From the NCBI GenBank assembly GCA_029009055.1, contig JAQXJR010000031.1, positions 1 through 64,000 on the forward strand: a DNA stretch of 64,000 nt, read 5' to 3'. The first letter of the stretch is position 1. The number at the start of each line of letters is the position of its first letter. Below, in pieces: positions 20,149 through 30,896 of this stretch. Source of the stretch: Eubacteriales bacterium. Lineage in GTDB: Bacteria; Bacillota; Clostridia; Peptostreptococcales; Anaerovoracaceae. Both the position numbers and the translations under genes were made by a program. A model generated the notes under the pieces. It saw only the letters and a list, made by a program, of their open reading frames with translations, made no database searches and was not told the DNA's origin.

Positions 20149-21228
20149 TTACTTATACTGGGTGCCTGCCGTGTAATCAGGCTTGACCATCTTATAATCA
20201 GACGACTGAGTCTCCTGGATAAGCTTAACAGCCTCTTCAGGTACTCTCTTACCTACATACTGATCCCATACAGGTCTCGTCTTATCCTTAAACTCCTTAA
20301 GCTGAGCGGCTGTCGGGTGATAGATATTAGTACCGCCCTTCTTCATCTTCTTCTCGGCGTCTTCTTCCATCTTATCCGCCTGTTTACGCTGCCAGTCTAC
20401 AGCCTCGAAGAAGCACTTAGTAAGCAGCTTCTGGTCAGAATCAGAAAGAGAATTCCATGTCTTCTTACTCATAAGGAAGACCTTACCGGAGTAATTATGG
20501 CGTGTATTTATACCATACTTAAGGACTTCGCCGTGGTGGGCGGAATCCAGAAGCGTCCACGTATTACCTTCGCCATCTACAGTTCCCTGTGATAGAGCCG
20601 TATAAGTCTCGCTCCATCCCAGTGGCATGGCCTGAGCGCCCAGAGCCCTGGCAACGGAGATCTCCACAGCAGAGTTAGTAGTACGGAGTTTCAGACCCTT
20701 CATGTCGTCTACAGACCTTACCCGCTTCTTTCTCAGGGCGAAATTTCTATAGCCGTATTCGAAGAATCCGATTAAGTGGAATCCCCTCTCAGAGCAAAGC
20801 TTCCTGTAATAATCTCCCAGAGCGCCATAGTCCAGAGCGTTATACAGCTGCTGCTGGTTCTTAGGGTCCGTGATATATGGTAAGTCGAAAGCCATGAACT
20901 CCTGCATGAACGGAGCGAAGTTAGGTGTGGATGAGTCGGCGGCGTCCAGAGTATTCTCCTGGACGGCTTCTACAGTCGACCGGTCATCACCCAGTACCGC
21001 GTCAGAAAATACCTGGATCTTAAGTCTCCCATTAGACTCCTTATCCAAGATCTCCGCCAGCTTCTTATATCCCCGCGTGGATATATCATCAGCTGAAGCG
21101 GAAACTGCGACACGGATGACCTTAACGTCAGAATCCGTCTTCTCAGCCATGATGCTGCAGCCTGTGAAACAGAAACTCACAGCCAGCACCAGCGCCATCA
21201 GCAGCGCTATAGTTCGGTTACGTTTCAT
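20149..21228 (-). CDS. TRAP transporter substrate-binding lipoprotein (DctP family)
   Basis: Lipobox LAVSFCFTGCS; GLKLRTTNSAVEISVARALGAQAMPLGWSETYTALSQGTVDGEGNT. Confidence 0.93.
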   Translation of the reverse strand: MKRNRTIALLMALVLAVSFCFTGCSIMAEKTDSDVKVIRVAVSASADDISTRGYKKLAEILDKESNGRLKIQVFSDAVLGDDRSTVEAVQENTLDAADSSTPNFAPFMQEFMAFDLPYITDPKNQQQLYNALDYGALGDYYRKLCSERGFHLIGFFEYGYRNFALRKKRVRSVDDMKGLKLRTTNSAVEISVARALGAQAMPLGWSETYTALSQGTVDGEGNTWTLLDSAHHGEVLKYGINTRHNYSGKVFLMSKKTWNSLSDSDQKLLTKCFFEAVDWQRKQADKMEEDAEKKMKKGGTNIYHPTAAQLKEFKDKTRPVWDQYVGKRVPEEAVKLIQETQSSDYKMVKPDYTAGTQYK

Positions 21229-21676
21229 ATATAACCTCCTATGGAACATAAACTAACTATGTTAGATCTAAAAAATAGACCAATATTTAATATTTAGTTG
21301 TTCAAACCTAAGTAATAACTATTTCCCCGTCTTTATCACTCCAGTAATAATAATTGCATGAACTCATCAAGTCAAGTTGAAAAATCATAGTCTTCTCGTC
21401 ATTTTTTTGACGGAAATCCATAAACTTATCGATTTTTCACCATTTTCGCAAGCCCAACACAAACATGTCTTTTTGTCAGTACTTTTCCAAAATAAGGAAT
21501 GTTCCTACCCTCAGGCGAGCTCTGCTGTGAGGCTTGAAATATAAGGCGAGCACGCTCCGCTGTTTTCAAACTTCCACGGTCGTACTACCCTTTAACGGCA
21601 TTTTATGCCTATAATGTCCGTATGAAGATAAGTAATTATCCTTAGCGACCTAATTATAAACCAATTGTACTGAACA

Positions 21677-22555
21677 TTAAACAATTTTTCGACCTTCGAC
21701 ATATCTATCGAGGTCCGCGAGATCCCTGCCGACCGAGACACTAGTAAAGCCAGCCCTTTCGAACAGGTCCGGCACGCTTTCGCCCTGGTCCGACCCTATC
21801 TCTACTATGAGCCAACCACCGGTTTTTAGATACCGCATGGCTTCAGGAACAAGCCTTCTATATATATCCAGCCCGTCCGCGCCTCCGTCCAGGGCCAAGC
21901 GCGGCTCGTGATCCCTCACCTCAGTCTGAAGACCTTCTATGACATCACTCTTAATATATGGCGGGTTGGAAATCACCATGTCGAAAGGCTCAGCCTCGTC
22001 GAAAGCCTGGAACAGGTCGCTTTCAACTATCCGGCACTTATCTTCCACCCCGTTCTCTCTGACGTTATCCGCCGTCACCTCCAGGGCTTTCCGGCTTATA
22101 TCCGCCAGATCCACCCTGCAACCCTTCTCGCTCAGCGCAGCTATAGACACACCGATGGCCCCGCTCCCACAGCAAAGGTCCAGCGCTTTCGGCTCTGCCT
22201 CTTCCATCGAGTCTAGCAGACGAAGCGCTTCTTCCACTACTACCTCAGTATCCCTCCTCGGGATAAGCACGTGTTCATTCACCTTAAAATCCAGGCCCAT
22301 GAAATTCTGGCTGCCCGTTATATGCTGTAGAGGAACGCCGGAAGCTCTTATTTCGATAAGTTCCTTATACTTTTCTCTCGTGTTTTCCGACACTAAATCG
22401 CGGTAGTACATGAAGAGCATGGACTCCCGCTTGCCGGAAATGTATGAGTACAGGCGCCTGCAGTCTATATCGGCGTCATCTATGCCAGCCACTTCCAGCC
22501 TCTTCCTACCCCATTTCAGCAGGTCCAGTAAATTTTCAGATCTATTCGCTTCCAC
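21677..22555 (-). CDS. prmC: Peptide chain release factor N5-glutamine methyltransferase
   Basis: LDLCCGSGAIG, VISNPPYI, LIPRRDTE. Confidence 0.95.
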   Translation of the reverse strand: MEANRSENLLDLLKWGRKRLEVAGIDDADIDCRRLYSYISGKRESMLFMYYRDLVSENTREKYKELIEIRASGVPLQHITGSQNFMGLDFKVNEHVLIPRRDTEVVVEEALRLLDSMEEAEPKALDLCCGSGAIGVSIAALSEKGCRVDLADISRKALEVTADNVRENGVEDKCRIVESDLFQAFDEAEPFDMVISNPPYIKSDVIEGLQTEVRDHEPRLALDGGADGLDIYRRLVPEAMRYLKTGGWLIVEIGSDQGESVPDLFERAGFTSVSVGRDLADLDRYVEGRKIV

Positions 22556-23644
22556 TTATATTCCTCTATCATCCGGGGCGGAGGCACCGCCGGCAGATGG
22601 CTTTGCGGTATCATCTGCGCGCGCCTCCCTGGCCTGGTCTAAAGTCATAGCCTCGACTAAATGAGCGTCTTTATCGCATATTCCCTCTATCTCAGGCTCA
22701 CTCTCATAGACAAGCACGGCCTTCATGGAACATATCCCGATCTCCAGCTCCGACTCGTCAGGCTCCGCCGTAGTTATCTTTTGAAGTAGGAGGCCTGGAA
22801 CGCTCAGGATCTCGACCACCTTATTATTAGACCTGCCCGCCCAGCGGAGCACTTCATACGAAAGCGCGGCTACGACCGGGATGAGTATTATCCTGTAAAG
22901 CAGCCTCAGCCAGAGGTTCGGCCAGCCGGTCAGGGAGAACAGCAATATGCTTATGACCATGACGAACATGAGGAAACTGGTCCCGCACCTAGGGTGCAGC
23001 CTGTAGAAGCCGGCCGCGTTCTCCGGGTTAAGCTCCAGCCCATTCTCGAAGCAGTGGATGGTCTTATGCTCGGCCCCGTGGTACTCGAACGTCCTGTGGA
23101 TGTCCGGCATCCTCGCTATGAGGGCTATGTAGCCGATGAATATGGCCAGGCGGAAGACTCCCTCTATCAGGTTCAAAGCCAGGCTCGAGTGGATGACCCG
23201 CCCCAGCAGACTGATGACGACAGTCGGCATGAGTATGAACACGCCTATAGAAACGACCAAAGCGAATACGATGGAGACAGCCATGAGGAAAATCCATATA
23301 GCCTTCTCGCCGAACTTCTCCATGGCCCACTTCTCGAAGCGGCCCGGCTCATCCTCTTCCTCGTCATCGTCCGTGAAAGCCTCGCCCACATCCGCCGAAT
23401 ACGTCAGTATGCTCATGCCCTGGACCAACGAACTCAGGAATGAGTATATTCCCCTTAGCAAAGGGATCTTATATATCCCGGCTCTGCCGCCGTTCTTCCT
23501 GGTCCTGATGAATATCCGCCCGTCCGGAAGCCTCATGGACACAGCCGTCCTGTCAGGCCCCCTCATCATCACGCCTTCCATGACCGCTTGCCCGCCAATA
23601 GACGTCGGACAGGCGTCTTTCAGAAAAATTTTATCGAAATCCAT
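22556..23644 (-). CDS. DUF1385 family membrane protein
   Basis: SIGGQAVMEGVMMRGPD, EYHGAEHKTIHCFE, HPRCGTSFL; adjacent to prmC. Confidence 0.9.
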   Translation of the reverse strand: MDFDKIFLKDACPTSIGGQAVMEGVMMRGPDRTAVSMRLPDGRIFIRTRKNGGRAGIYKIPLLRGIYSFLSSLVQGMSILTYSADVGEAFTDDDEEEDEPGRFEKWAMEKFGEKAIWIFLMAVSIVFALVVSIGVFILMPTVVISLLGRVIHSSLALNLIEGVFRLAIFIGYIALIARMPDIHRTFEYHGAEHKTIHCFENGLELNPENAAGFYRLHPRCGTSFLMFVMVISILLFSLTGWPNLWLRLLYRIILIPVVAALSYEVLRWAGRSNNKVVEILSVPGLLLQKITTAEPDESELEIGICSMKAVLVYESEPEIEGICDKDAHLVEAMTLDQAREARADDTAKPSAGGASAPDDRGI

Positions 23645-23772
23645 AGTCCTCCTGTTTCGAAAAAGCCCGGCGCGCAGCCAAATCAACCGCCGCAATGTCC
23701 CACGATTTCCTTCCGAAGCGAAATCCTTCGAAAGGAAAGTCCCTAAGCGCCGGCTCGCCAGATCCGGTCTCT

Positions 23773-25578
23773 CTATTTAAATATCTTATTAATCACTTCT
23801 ATGAAGTCCGCGTTCGTCTTCGTCCTGGCCAGATTCTCGACCACCGTCTCCGTGACTTCCTGAGGCGGCTTATTCACGAGGGCCCTCCTCATGGACCTCA
23901 TGGCCTGCAGTTCCTCAGGCGACATAAGCAGTTCTTCCTTCCTCGTACCCGACTTATTTATGTCTATGGCCGGGAATATCCTGCGCTCGGAAAGCTTACG
24001 GTCGAGATAGAGCTCCATGTTTCCTGTGCCCTTAAATTCCTCGAATATGACCTCATCCATCCTGCTTCCCGTGTCTATCAAGGCCGTCGCCAGTATGGTG
24101 ATACTTCCGCCTTCTTCTATATTCCTCGCGGCTCCGAAGAAACGCTTAGGCCCGTAGAAAGCGCCCGGATCCAAGCCTCCGGATAACGTCCTGCCCGATG
24201 GAGGCACCACCAGGTTATAAGCCCTGGTCATCCTGGTCAGGCTGTCCAGGAGGATGATGACGTCCTTCTTAGCCTCCGCCAGCCTCTTAGCCCTGGCCAG
24301 CACCATCTCCGCCACCTTAACGTGGTGAGCCGGCTGCTCGTCGAACGTGGAATATATGACCTCGCCGCCCCGCTTCAGAGACCGCTTCATGTCCGTAACT
24401 TCCTCAGGACGCTCATCTATAAGCAGCACGATCATCTCCGCCTCAGGGTGGGACTCCTCCACGGCGTTAGCTATCATCTTCAGCAGCGTCGTCTTGCCGG
24501 CCTTAGGCGGAGCCGCGATTATGCCCCTCTGCCCCTTACCGATCGGCGCGATAAGGTCTATGAGCCTGGTCGCCAGCTCTTCCCTGGAATTCTCCAGAGT
24601 CAGCTTCTCATGCGGGTATATAGGCGTCAAGCTCTCGAATGGCTTCCTATGTATGGCCATGCCGGGAGCCTCCCCGTTCACCGTGTTAACATACAGCAAA
24701 GCCCCGAACCGTTCTCCCCTGTTAGGTAGCCTGGATATGCCGTTTATCTCGTCGCCTGTCTTCAGGTTGAATCTCCTGATCTGAGTCGCGGAAACGTAAA
24801 TATCCTTATCGCTGGTGAGGAAGTTCTCGAACCTGAGGAAGCCGAAGCCGCCGTCAGCTATCTCCAGGATGCCAGTGACTTCCGGCCTCTCCTGGTGTTC
24901 GCCTTCGTGTCTCTGGCTCTCTTCATCTTCCTCGCCTTCTGTTGGCTCTCCTTCAGCCTCGCCTTGGTTTCCTAAATCTTCATTATCAGCTGAACCGGCG
25001 AATCCTCTATCATCTGCCGGCTGCTCTTCGTAAGCAGTCTTTTCGGCATCTGCGTTTTCCATAGCGGCACCCTGAGAATCAACTGCCGCGTCTGCCGGCT
25101 CCAACGCAGCAGCGCTCGTCCGGTGCTCGCCTTCATTTTCAACGGTCTCAGGCATTGTTTTCTGCGTTTTCTCCTTAGCCTGCTCTTCAGCCTCTTTCTC
25201 CGCGGCTGTTTTACGAGTCCTGGCCCTTCTGACAGTTTTCTTAGGCTCGGCTTTCTCCTCAGTCTTATCTTCGGCTTCAGCCTTCTTCCTGGTCGTCCTC
25301 CTGGCCTTCGGCTTCTCTTCGCCCGCTTCTTCCGTCTTAGACGCAGTCTTCCTAGTCCTTCTTACAGGTTTCTTCTCTTCTGTTTCAGACTCAGCCTCTT
25401 TAGTTTCTTCTTCAACGACTTTAGCCTTCGCCTTAGCGGCAGATCTCCGCGCCGTCGTCTTCTTAGCCGCGCCCGCAGACGTCTTAGTCGCTGTTTTCCT
25501 GGTCCTTCTTACCGGCTTCTTCTCTTCGGCCTCGTCAGCAGCCTGGATCTCCTTCTCCTTAGTCTCCTGTGTTTCCAT
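23773..25578 (-). CDS. rho: Transcription termination factor Rho with long charged N-terminal extension
   Basis: [64 protein letters not shown]. Confidence 0.96.
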   Translation of the reverse strand: METQETKEKEIQAADEAEEKKPVRRTRKTATKTSAGAAKKTTARRSAAKAKAKVVEEETKEAESETEEKKPVRRTRKTASKTEEAGEEKPKARRTTRKKAEAEDKTEEKAEPKKTVRRARTRKTAAEKEAEEQAKEKTQKTMPETVENEGEHRTSAAALEPADAAVDSQGAAMENADAEKTAYEEQPADDRGFAGSADNEDLGNQGEAEGEPTEGEEDEESQRHEGEHQERPEVTGILEIADGGFGFLRFENFLTSDKDIYVSATQIRRFNLKTGDEINGISRLPNRGERFGALLYVNTVNGEAPGMAIHRKPFESLTPIYPHEKLTLENSREELATRLIDLIAPIGKGQRGIIAAPPKAGKTTLLKMIANAVEESHPEAEMIVLLIDERPEEVTDMKRSLKRGGEVIYSTFDEQPAHHVKVAEMVLARAKRLAEAKKDVIILLDSLTRMTRAYNLVVPPSGRTLSGGLDPGAFYGPKRFFGAARNIEEGGSITILATALIDTGSRMDEVIFEEFKGTGNMELYLDRKLSERRIFPAIDINKSGTRKEELLMSPEELQAMRSMRRALVNKPPQEVTETVVENLARTKTNADFIEVINKIFK

Positions 25579-25599
25579 AGTTCTTTCCTTTTCCGTCTA

Positions 25600-25670
25600 T
25601 ATAGCAAAAGCCCCTTAGCGCCGGTCCGTCCCGGGCGCGGAGCGATAAGCCTGAATATGGCTTTGCGGTA
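25600..25670. repeat. GCAAAG palindromic element (variant left end)
   Basis: atatagcaaaagccccttag ... gaatatggctttgcggta. Confidence 0.6.
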
Positions 25671-26071
25671 CGAGTCCCGCAAAAATCTCCTGCAAAATAG
25701 TTTATTATGTATACACGAACAGTCAGGCATTAAATATACAGCCGCGCCTAAACTCATCGTGATCTTTTTCTACTGTTGGAATTCCGGTTTCCGCGAGTAT
25801 TAAAATCTTCCCGCTTTCGAATGTGATGTTTACCGAGCGCCCTTCTGCGCCCATATGTTAAAAGAATTGAAAGTTCCGGCGGAATTGCCGGAAGGATGCC
25901 GCTCTCCCGCGGCCGGCCTCAAGCCCTATAAGAATTCGCCCCGCTCATTATTATCATGTGCCTAGCGGGACATATCAATCATTTACATGTCATAACTATA
26001 CACTAAGCATGGCGAAATCTCAATAAAAACATGGCCGAGCATAAGAATAGACAAAAAAAGAACATATAAAA

Positions 26072-26097
26072 AGGGACGTCCCTTACGGGACGCCCCT
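26072..26097 (-). terminator. Terminator downstream of hbd
   Basis: agggacgtcccttacgggacgcccct hairpin with T-run on the minus strand. Confidence 0.75.
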
Positions 26098-26133
26098 GAT
26101 CTGCCTTTCGGTGACTCAGCTTATAAAACTAAA

Positions 26134-26982
26134 TTATTTAGTATAGTCGTAGAAGCCGATTCCTGTCTTTCTTCCGAGCTTATTAGCTCTAACCATCTTC
26201 TTCAGCAGGATAGATGGTCTGTACTTAGAATCGCCAAACTCTGTGTAGAGTGTGTTCATGATAGCCAGAACTACATCCAGTCCGATGAGGTCGCCCAGTT
26301 CGAGAGGTCCCATAGGATGGTTGCATCCGAGCTTCATAGCTGTATCGATGTCCTCTGCGGAAGCGATGCCCTCGTTCAGAACTTCGATTCCCTCGTTGAT
26401 CTCTGGGATCAGGATCCTGTTAACTACGAATCCAGGAGCTTCCTTAACAGCTACAGGTGTCTTACCGAGCTCTTCTGAAAGTGTAGTAACAGCTTCAGCT
26501 GTCTCGTCTGATGTCGTGAGTCCCTTAATGATCTCTACGAGCTTCATAGCAGGAACTGGGTTGAAGAAGTGCATTCCTACTACCTTATCAGGTCTGCCTG
26601 TAACCATAGCGATCTCTGTGATGGACAGGGATGATGTGTTGGAAGCGAGGATCGTGTCCGGTCCTGTGATCTCATCCAGCTGCTTGAACAGAGCCTTCTT
26701 AGCGTCCATATTCTCAGAAGCTGCCTCTATGATCAGGTCAGCGTCCTTAACTACTTCGATCTCTGTAGAACCGGAAACTCTGCCCAGGATCTCAGCCTTC
26801 TCGTCCTCAGTGATCTTCTCCTTCTTAACGAGTCTGGACAGTCCCTTATCTACCTTAGCCAGTCCCTTATCGATGGAAGCCTGATGTCTGGCGTTCATAA
26901 CGACTTCATATCCGTGCTGAGCCAGTACCTGAACGATTCCAGCACCCATAGTGCCTGTTCCGATTACACCAATCTTTTTCAT
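26134..26982 (-). CDS. hbd: 3-hydroxybutyryl-CoA dehydrogenase
   Basis: [56 protein letters not shown]-like motif. Confidence 0.95.
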   Translation of the reverse strand: MKKIGVIGTGTMGAGIVQVLAQHGYEVVMNARHQASIDKGLAKVDKGLSRLVKKEKITEDEKAEILGRVSGSTEIEVVKDADLIIEAASENMDAKKALFKQLDEITGPDTILASNTSSLSITEIAMVTGRPDKVVGMHFFNPVPAMKLVEIIKGLTTSDETAEAVTTLSEELGKTPVAVKEAPGFVVNRILIPEINEGIEVLNEGIASAEDIDTAMKLGCNHPMGPLELGDLIGLDVVLAIMNTLYTEFGDSKYRPSILLKKMVRANKLGRKTGIGFYDYTK

Positions 26983-27147
26983 ATCCGTATCCTCCTAACA
27001 ACTCGTGTCAGTTCACATGATAACCTGGGTGTTTACTCACCCTTTCGATGTTTAAATTATATCATGTGGTCCCGCAAAGTAAAGAAGTATTGTTAAAAAA
27101 GTGTCAATTGTATGCAAGCTTTCATCCAGCAAAGCGCCCCCGCCGGA

Positions 27148-28854
27148 TCAGGACTCTGTCTCCTCCCTGCCGGCGCCTCTCTGCGGTATGACTATATGTC
27201 TGCACTCTAATGCCAACTTCTCCTCTACCCTTCCCGCGTCAGCCTCTCTACAGAGGACGCTTATGGTATCGCCGCCCTTTATCCGAGTGCGGCCGGATGG
27301 CACGATCTCACTGGATCCCCTTTGCACGGAAATCATGAGGCAGCCCTCAGGGAAGCTTATATCCATGACCTTACAGCCATCTGCCATGCTTCCGATGTAT
27401 ACGTCTGTGCTGACTATGACACGCTCGTTTCTCGTTTTCTCTGTCTCGCCCATGCCATCGCTGTCATTCAGCATGCGTTCCGTCAGGGTATCGAATATAG
27501 GACCGCACTTAAACAGGTCTGTTACTATGTAAGCGATCAGGGAAACCGTTACCAGTGAGAGGAAATTCGTGAAATTCCCGGTCATTTCCGTGATCAGCAG
27601 CACGCCGGTTATAGGGGCTTTAACTATGGCTGAAAAATATGCCGTCATAGCGTAGACGACGAAATTCTCAGTATATTCAGGCCCCAGTCCCGCTGCCGGC
27701 CTAAGCAGCCTGAAGAACAAGGCTCCGCCCAGGGCGCCCAGAACGAGTAACGGCTGAAGCGTTCCGCCCGGCGCGCCCGATCCCGCGCTTATCATGACGA
27801 GTACGAACTTAAGAGCCAGGGCGCCGGCTATGATGGCGACTGCCAGCTTCGCGTCTCCCGACATCTCCATGAGTTTCTCGCCGCTTCCCAGAACGTCCGG
27901 CGCTATAGCCGCCACAGGAACTACGCAGGCGAACGGGACTGCCATTCTCGCGTATTTATTCCCCATTTTAGAAAACAGATCCTGAGATAAAAGCATTCCT
28001 TTATAGAAGGCGACTCCGAACAGGCCCATGATGAGGCCTAGCAAAATCAGGATCCAGTAGTATCCTGTCGGCAGCGTCTCCGTGACTTTCAGGTCGAAAA
28101 CAGGCTTCAGCCCGAAAATATTAGATGTCACGTACACGCCCGCGAAGCAGGCTGCCATGGAATTTATCAAAATCTGCGATGAGAAGTAGCCATGCATGGC
28201 TTCGAGCACGAAGAGGACGCCGGAAAGCGGAGCCCCGAAGGCGCATGCTATGCCGGCTCCCGCTCCGCAGCTTATCATCATCTTCACTTCCGTGCTCCCG
28301 GCGCGGAAGAACTTAGCGACTCCCTTAGCCGTCATGCTGCCGAGCTGAACGGATGGGCCTTCCCTGCCCAGAGAGAGACCGGAACCTATGTCTATGACTG
28401 TCAGAGCGAATTTCGCCGGAAGGACTGTGTACCAGCGCTGGCGCATCTTACCTAATAGTTCTGCCTTCACCTGAGGTATGCCGGACGATCCCGCCATAGG
28501 CTCGAGTTTTACGATCAGGCACATGAGAGCGTATAGTCCCGCCAGCAAAGCTATAAGCGCTAAAGACACTCCGGGCTTTCCTGCCGCCTTAGCTATGAGG
28601 CTCCCCCTAAGGGCCTCGCCGCTCTTAATAGATATCCTCAGCATGGATATCACGAGGCCGATCAGGATGCCGGTCACGACGGATTCAGCCAGGATGACGT
28701 AAGAAGGCCTTTTCACCTTCTTAATATGATTTTCCCTTAAGCCGCTCTTCCTTCCCATAAGCCTCTCGAGACGGATTCCGGTCTCTTTACCGGAATCCTT
28801 CCCGCCTGCCGGGCCTGTGCCCAGATTCATACTATTTTCCCTTTCATCCGCCAT
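27148..28854 (-). CDS. ClC family chloride channel/antiporter with C-terminal TrkA-C-like domain
   Basis: GSGIPQVKAEL, GREGPSVQLGSM, GAPGGTLQPLLVLGALGG; C-terminal regulatory domain. Confidence 0.93.
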   Translation of the reverse strand: MADERENSMNLGTGPAGGKDSGKETGIRLERLMGRKSGLRENHIKKVKRPSYVILAESVVTGILIGLVISMLRISIKSGEALRGSLIAKAAGKPGVSLALIALLAGLYALMCLIVKLEPMAGSSGIPQVKAELLGKMRQRWYTVLPAKFALTVIDIGSGLSLGREGPSVQLGSMTAKGVAKFFRAGSTEVKMMISCGAGAGIACAFGAPLSGVLFVLEAMHGYFSSQILINSMAACFAGVYVTSNIFGLKPVFDLKVTETLPTGYYWILILLGLIMGLFGVAFYKGMLLSQDLFSKMGNKYARMAVPFACVVPVAAIAPDVLGSGEKLMEMSGDAKLAVAIIAGALALKFVLVMISAGSGAPGGTLQPLLVLGALGGALFFRLLRPAAGLGPEYTENFVVYAMTAYFSAIVKAPITGVLLITEMTGNFTNFLSLVTVSLIAYIVTDLFKCGPIFDTLTERMLNDSDGMGETEKTRNERVIVSTDVYIGSMADGCKVMDISFPEGCLMISVQRGSSEIVPSGRTRIKGGDTISVLCREADAGRVEEKLALECRHIVIPQRGAGREETES

Positions 28855-28999
28855 AAAAACCCCTTTTTATTCAGATGTATCACTTAAATATATTACTTCC
28901 TAAGAACTTCGCGGGTGGGCTTTACAATAAAAAACGCCCCGATATCTTAATTATACTAAGATATCGAAGCGTATGTAAACACATTGATTTAGGTCAGCC

Positions 29000-29155
29000 T
29001 TAGATCTGCATGGACCAGAGGACTGTCGTTACGACCATGGCGACTACCAGAATCACGACTACCACTCTGGCAGCCAGACGTTTAGCCCCGCCGTTATATT
29101 CCTCTTCCGGCGCCTGCTCCTCGCGGATCTTCTTAGAAAATTTCTTACTGCTCAT
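29000..29155 (-). CDS. Small single-pass membrane protein (51 aa), absent from the supplied ORF track
   Basis: Manual reverse translation: MSSKKFSKKIREEQAPEEEYNGGAKRLAARVVVVILVVAMVVTTVLWSMQI*. Confidence 0.65.
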   Translation of the reverse strand: MSSKKFSKKIREEQAPEEEYNGGAKRLAARVVVVILVVAMVVTTVLWSMQI

Positions 29156-29163
29156 GGCTCACC

Positions 29164-29592
29164 TCAGTGCGTTATCTCTATTTCGAGGGAATTGCGGCCT
29201 TCCTTAGATCCGCCGAGGCTGATCATGTAGTCAATCATGACCTTACCTGTCCCGTCCGGCTTCAGGTCGTTCTCCACCTTACTGGTGAGGATCTCCATAT
29301 CCATGGAGCCGTACGGTGTCTCGTAGAAGCTGCGGTAGCGCTTACCCTGCTCGAAGTCCATACTCATGCCCTTAACTTCCTCGTTACCCAGGCGCTTCAT
29401 GTGGACCTGCTTATCCTTAACCTTCAGGCTGGTCTTACAGCCAGGCATTCCGGAAAGCTCGCTCTCCTCATATATCAGATACGTGGCGTCGTTACGGTAG
29501 TAGATCTTACCGTCCGTGACGAACTCCATGTTATCCTCGAGCTTATCGCCATCAAACTGCTTTCCTGTTATTTTTAGAGTTATATCTCTCAT
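29164..29592 (-). CDS. DUF1934 family protein
   Basis: Beta-barrel-like sequence with LIYEESELSGMPGCKTSLKV and YETPYGSMDMEILTSKVE; follows ddl. Confidence 0.8.
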   Translation of the reverse strand: MRDITLKITGKQFDGDKLEDNMEFVTDGKIYYRNDATYLIYEESELSGMPGCKTSLKVKDKQVHMKRLGNEEVKGMSMDFEQGKRYRSFYETPYGSMDMEILTSKVENDLKPDGTGKVMIDYMISLGGSKEGRNSLEIEITH

Positions 29593-30592
29593 ATCCATAC
29601 TCAATGATCCTTTCGATTAGTTCTGTGAACGATACCCCTTCCTCGTTCCAGAGCATAGGGAACATGCTGTACTTCGTGCAGCCCGGGAGCGTGTTTATCT
29701 CGTTCAGGTAAACCTTACCCGTAGATTTCTCGAGCATAAAGTCTACCCTAGAAAGGCCCGCGCAGTCAAGGGCTTTATATGCCTTCACAGCTTCTGTTCT
29801 TATAGTTTCTCTTATTTCATCCGGAATATCTGCCGGAACATCTATGACTGTGCCGGCGTCATCGGAATACTTAGCCTCATAATCGTAGAATTCGTCTCCG
29901 GACCTGATCTCGCCTACTCCGGAAGCTATAGGCTGGTCATTTCCGATGACTCCTGTCTCCAGCTCCCTGGCGTCCAGGCCTCTCTCGACTATTATCCTGC
30001 GGTCGTACTCAGCGGCGAATTCCAGACCCTTCTTAAGTTCCTCAGTATTCTTTACTTTAGAAATACCCACGCTGGAACCTAAATTAACAGGTTTTACGAA
30101 CATAGGGTAAGGAAGTTTCTCCTCGCAGCGCTTAGCGACAGCGTCTACGTCAGCCGCTACTTCTTCGCCGTAAACAGGAACGTACTCCGTATTAAGGATG
30201 CCGGCCGCCGTGAATACCTGTTTAGCGGCCATCTTATCCATAGCGAGAGCTGAACCCAGCACGCCTGAGCCCGCGTACGGGATATCCATCATCTCGAACA
30301 GGCCCTGGATCCTTCCATCCTCGCCATAAGCCCCGTGAAGTACAGGATAAGCGAAATCGATCATATCAGGAAGTTTATTAAAATCAAGCGGCTCAGCGGT
30401 CTCTTCCCAACTGCCGTCCGCTATGTTCTCTACAGGTCCGTCATATGTGAACCAGTCGCCGCCCCTGTCTATACCTATATATACGAGCTCGTGCTTAGAC
30501 TTATCCGCGGCGTTTATAACAGCAGCTGCTGACAGCCTGGAGATCTCATGTTCTGTAGATCTTCCGCCGAAGATGATACCAATCTTATCCAT
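29552..30592 (-). CDS. ddl: D-alanine--D-alanine ligase
   Basis: GIIFGGRSTEHEIS, VLHGAYGEDGRIQG, KPVNLGSSVGISK, YLNEINTLPG. Confidence 0.96.
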   Translation of the reverse strand: MDKIGIIFGGRSTEHEISRLSAAAVINAADKSKHELVYIGIDRGGDWFTYDGPVENIADGSWEETAEPLDFNKLPDMIDFAYPVLHGAYGEDGRIQGLFEMMDIPYAGSGVLGSALAMDKMAAKQVFTAAGILNTEYVPVYGEEVAADVDAVAKRCEEKLPYPMFVKPVNLGSSVGISKVKNTEELKKGLEFAAEYDRRIIVERGLDARELETGVIGNDQPIASGVGEIRSGDEFYDYEAKYSDDAGTVIDVPADIPDEIRETIRTEAVKAYKALDCAGLSRVDFMLEKSTGKVYLNEINTLPGCTKYSMFPMLWNEEGVSFTELIERIIEYGYERYNSKNNRKAV

Positions 30593-30896
30593 ATTAATTT
30601 CTGCCCTCATGTAAAATCCCGGTTTTATTTGCTATAATCTTAAAATATGACGCAAAGGGATGTTCTGCCGCATGCCTCCGGCAGCCGCCGGAAATGTGGC
30701 GATTCCACCATTCTATGTCGGAAAGTGAACGCCCTCTTCACGCTTTGACAACATATTTTAGCACAATGCTCTGTTTTTTTACACATGAAATACATCATTG
30801 TTCTCACAAAACAATCATAAATAGCGTCTATACTAGGCTTATCGAAAGAAAAAGAGGCGAAAAGCCGAAAAAATATATTTTATGGAGGAACCGGCC

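Noticed and set aside
21480-21660. Gap between the TRAP substrate-binding gene and prmC as an ncRNA
   Set aside because: No convincing structure or conserved motif recognised.
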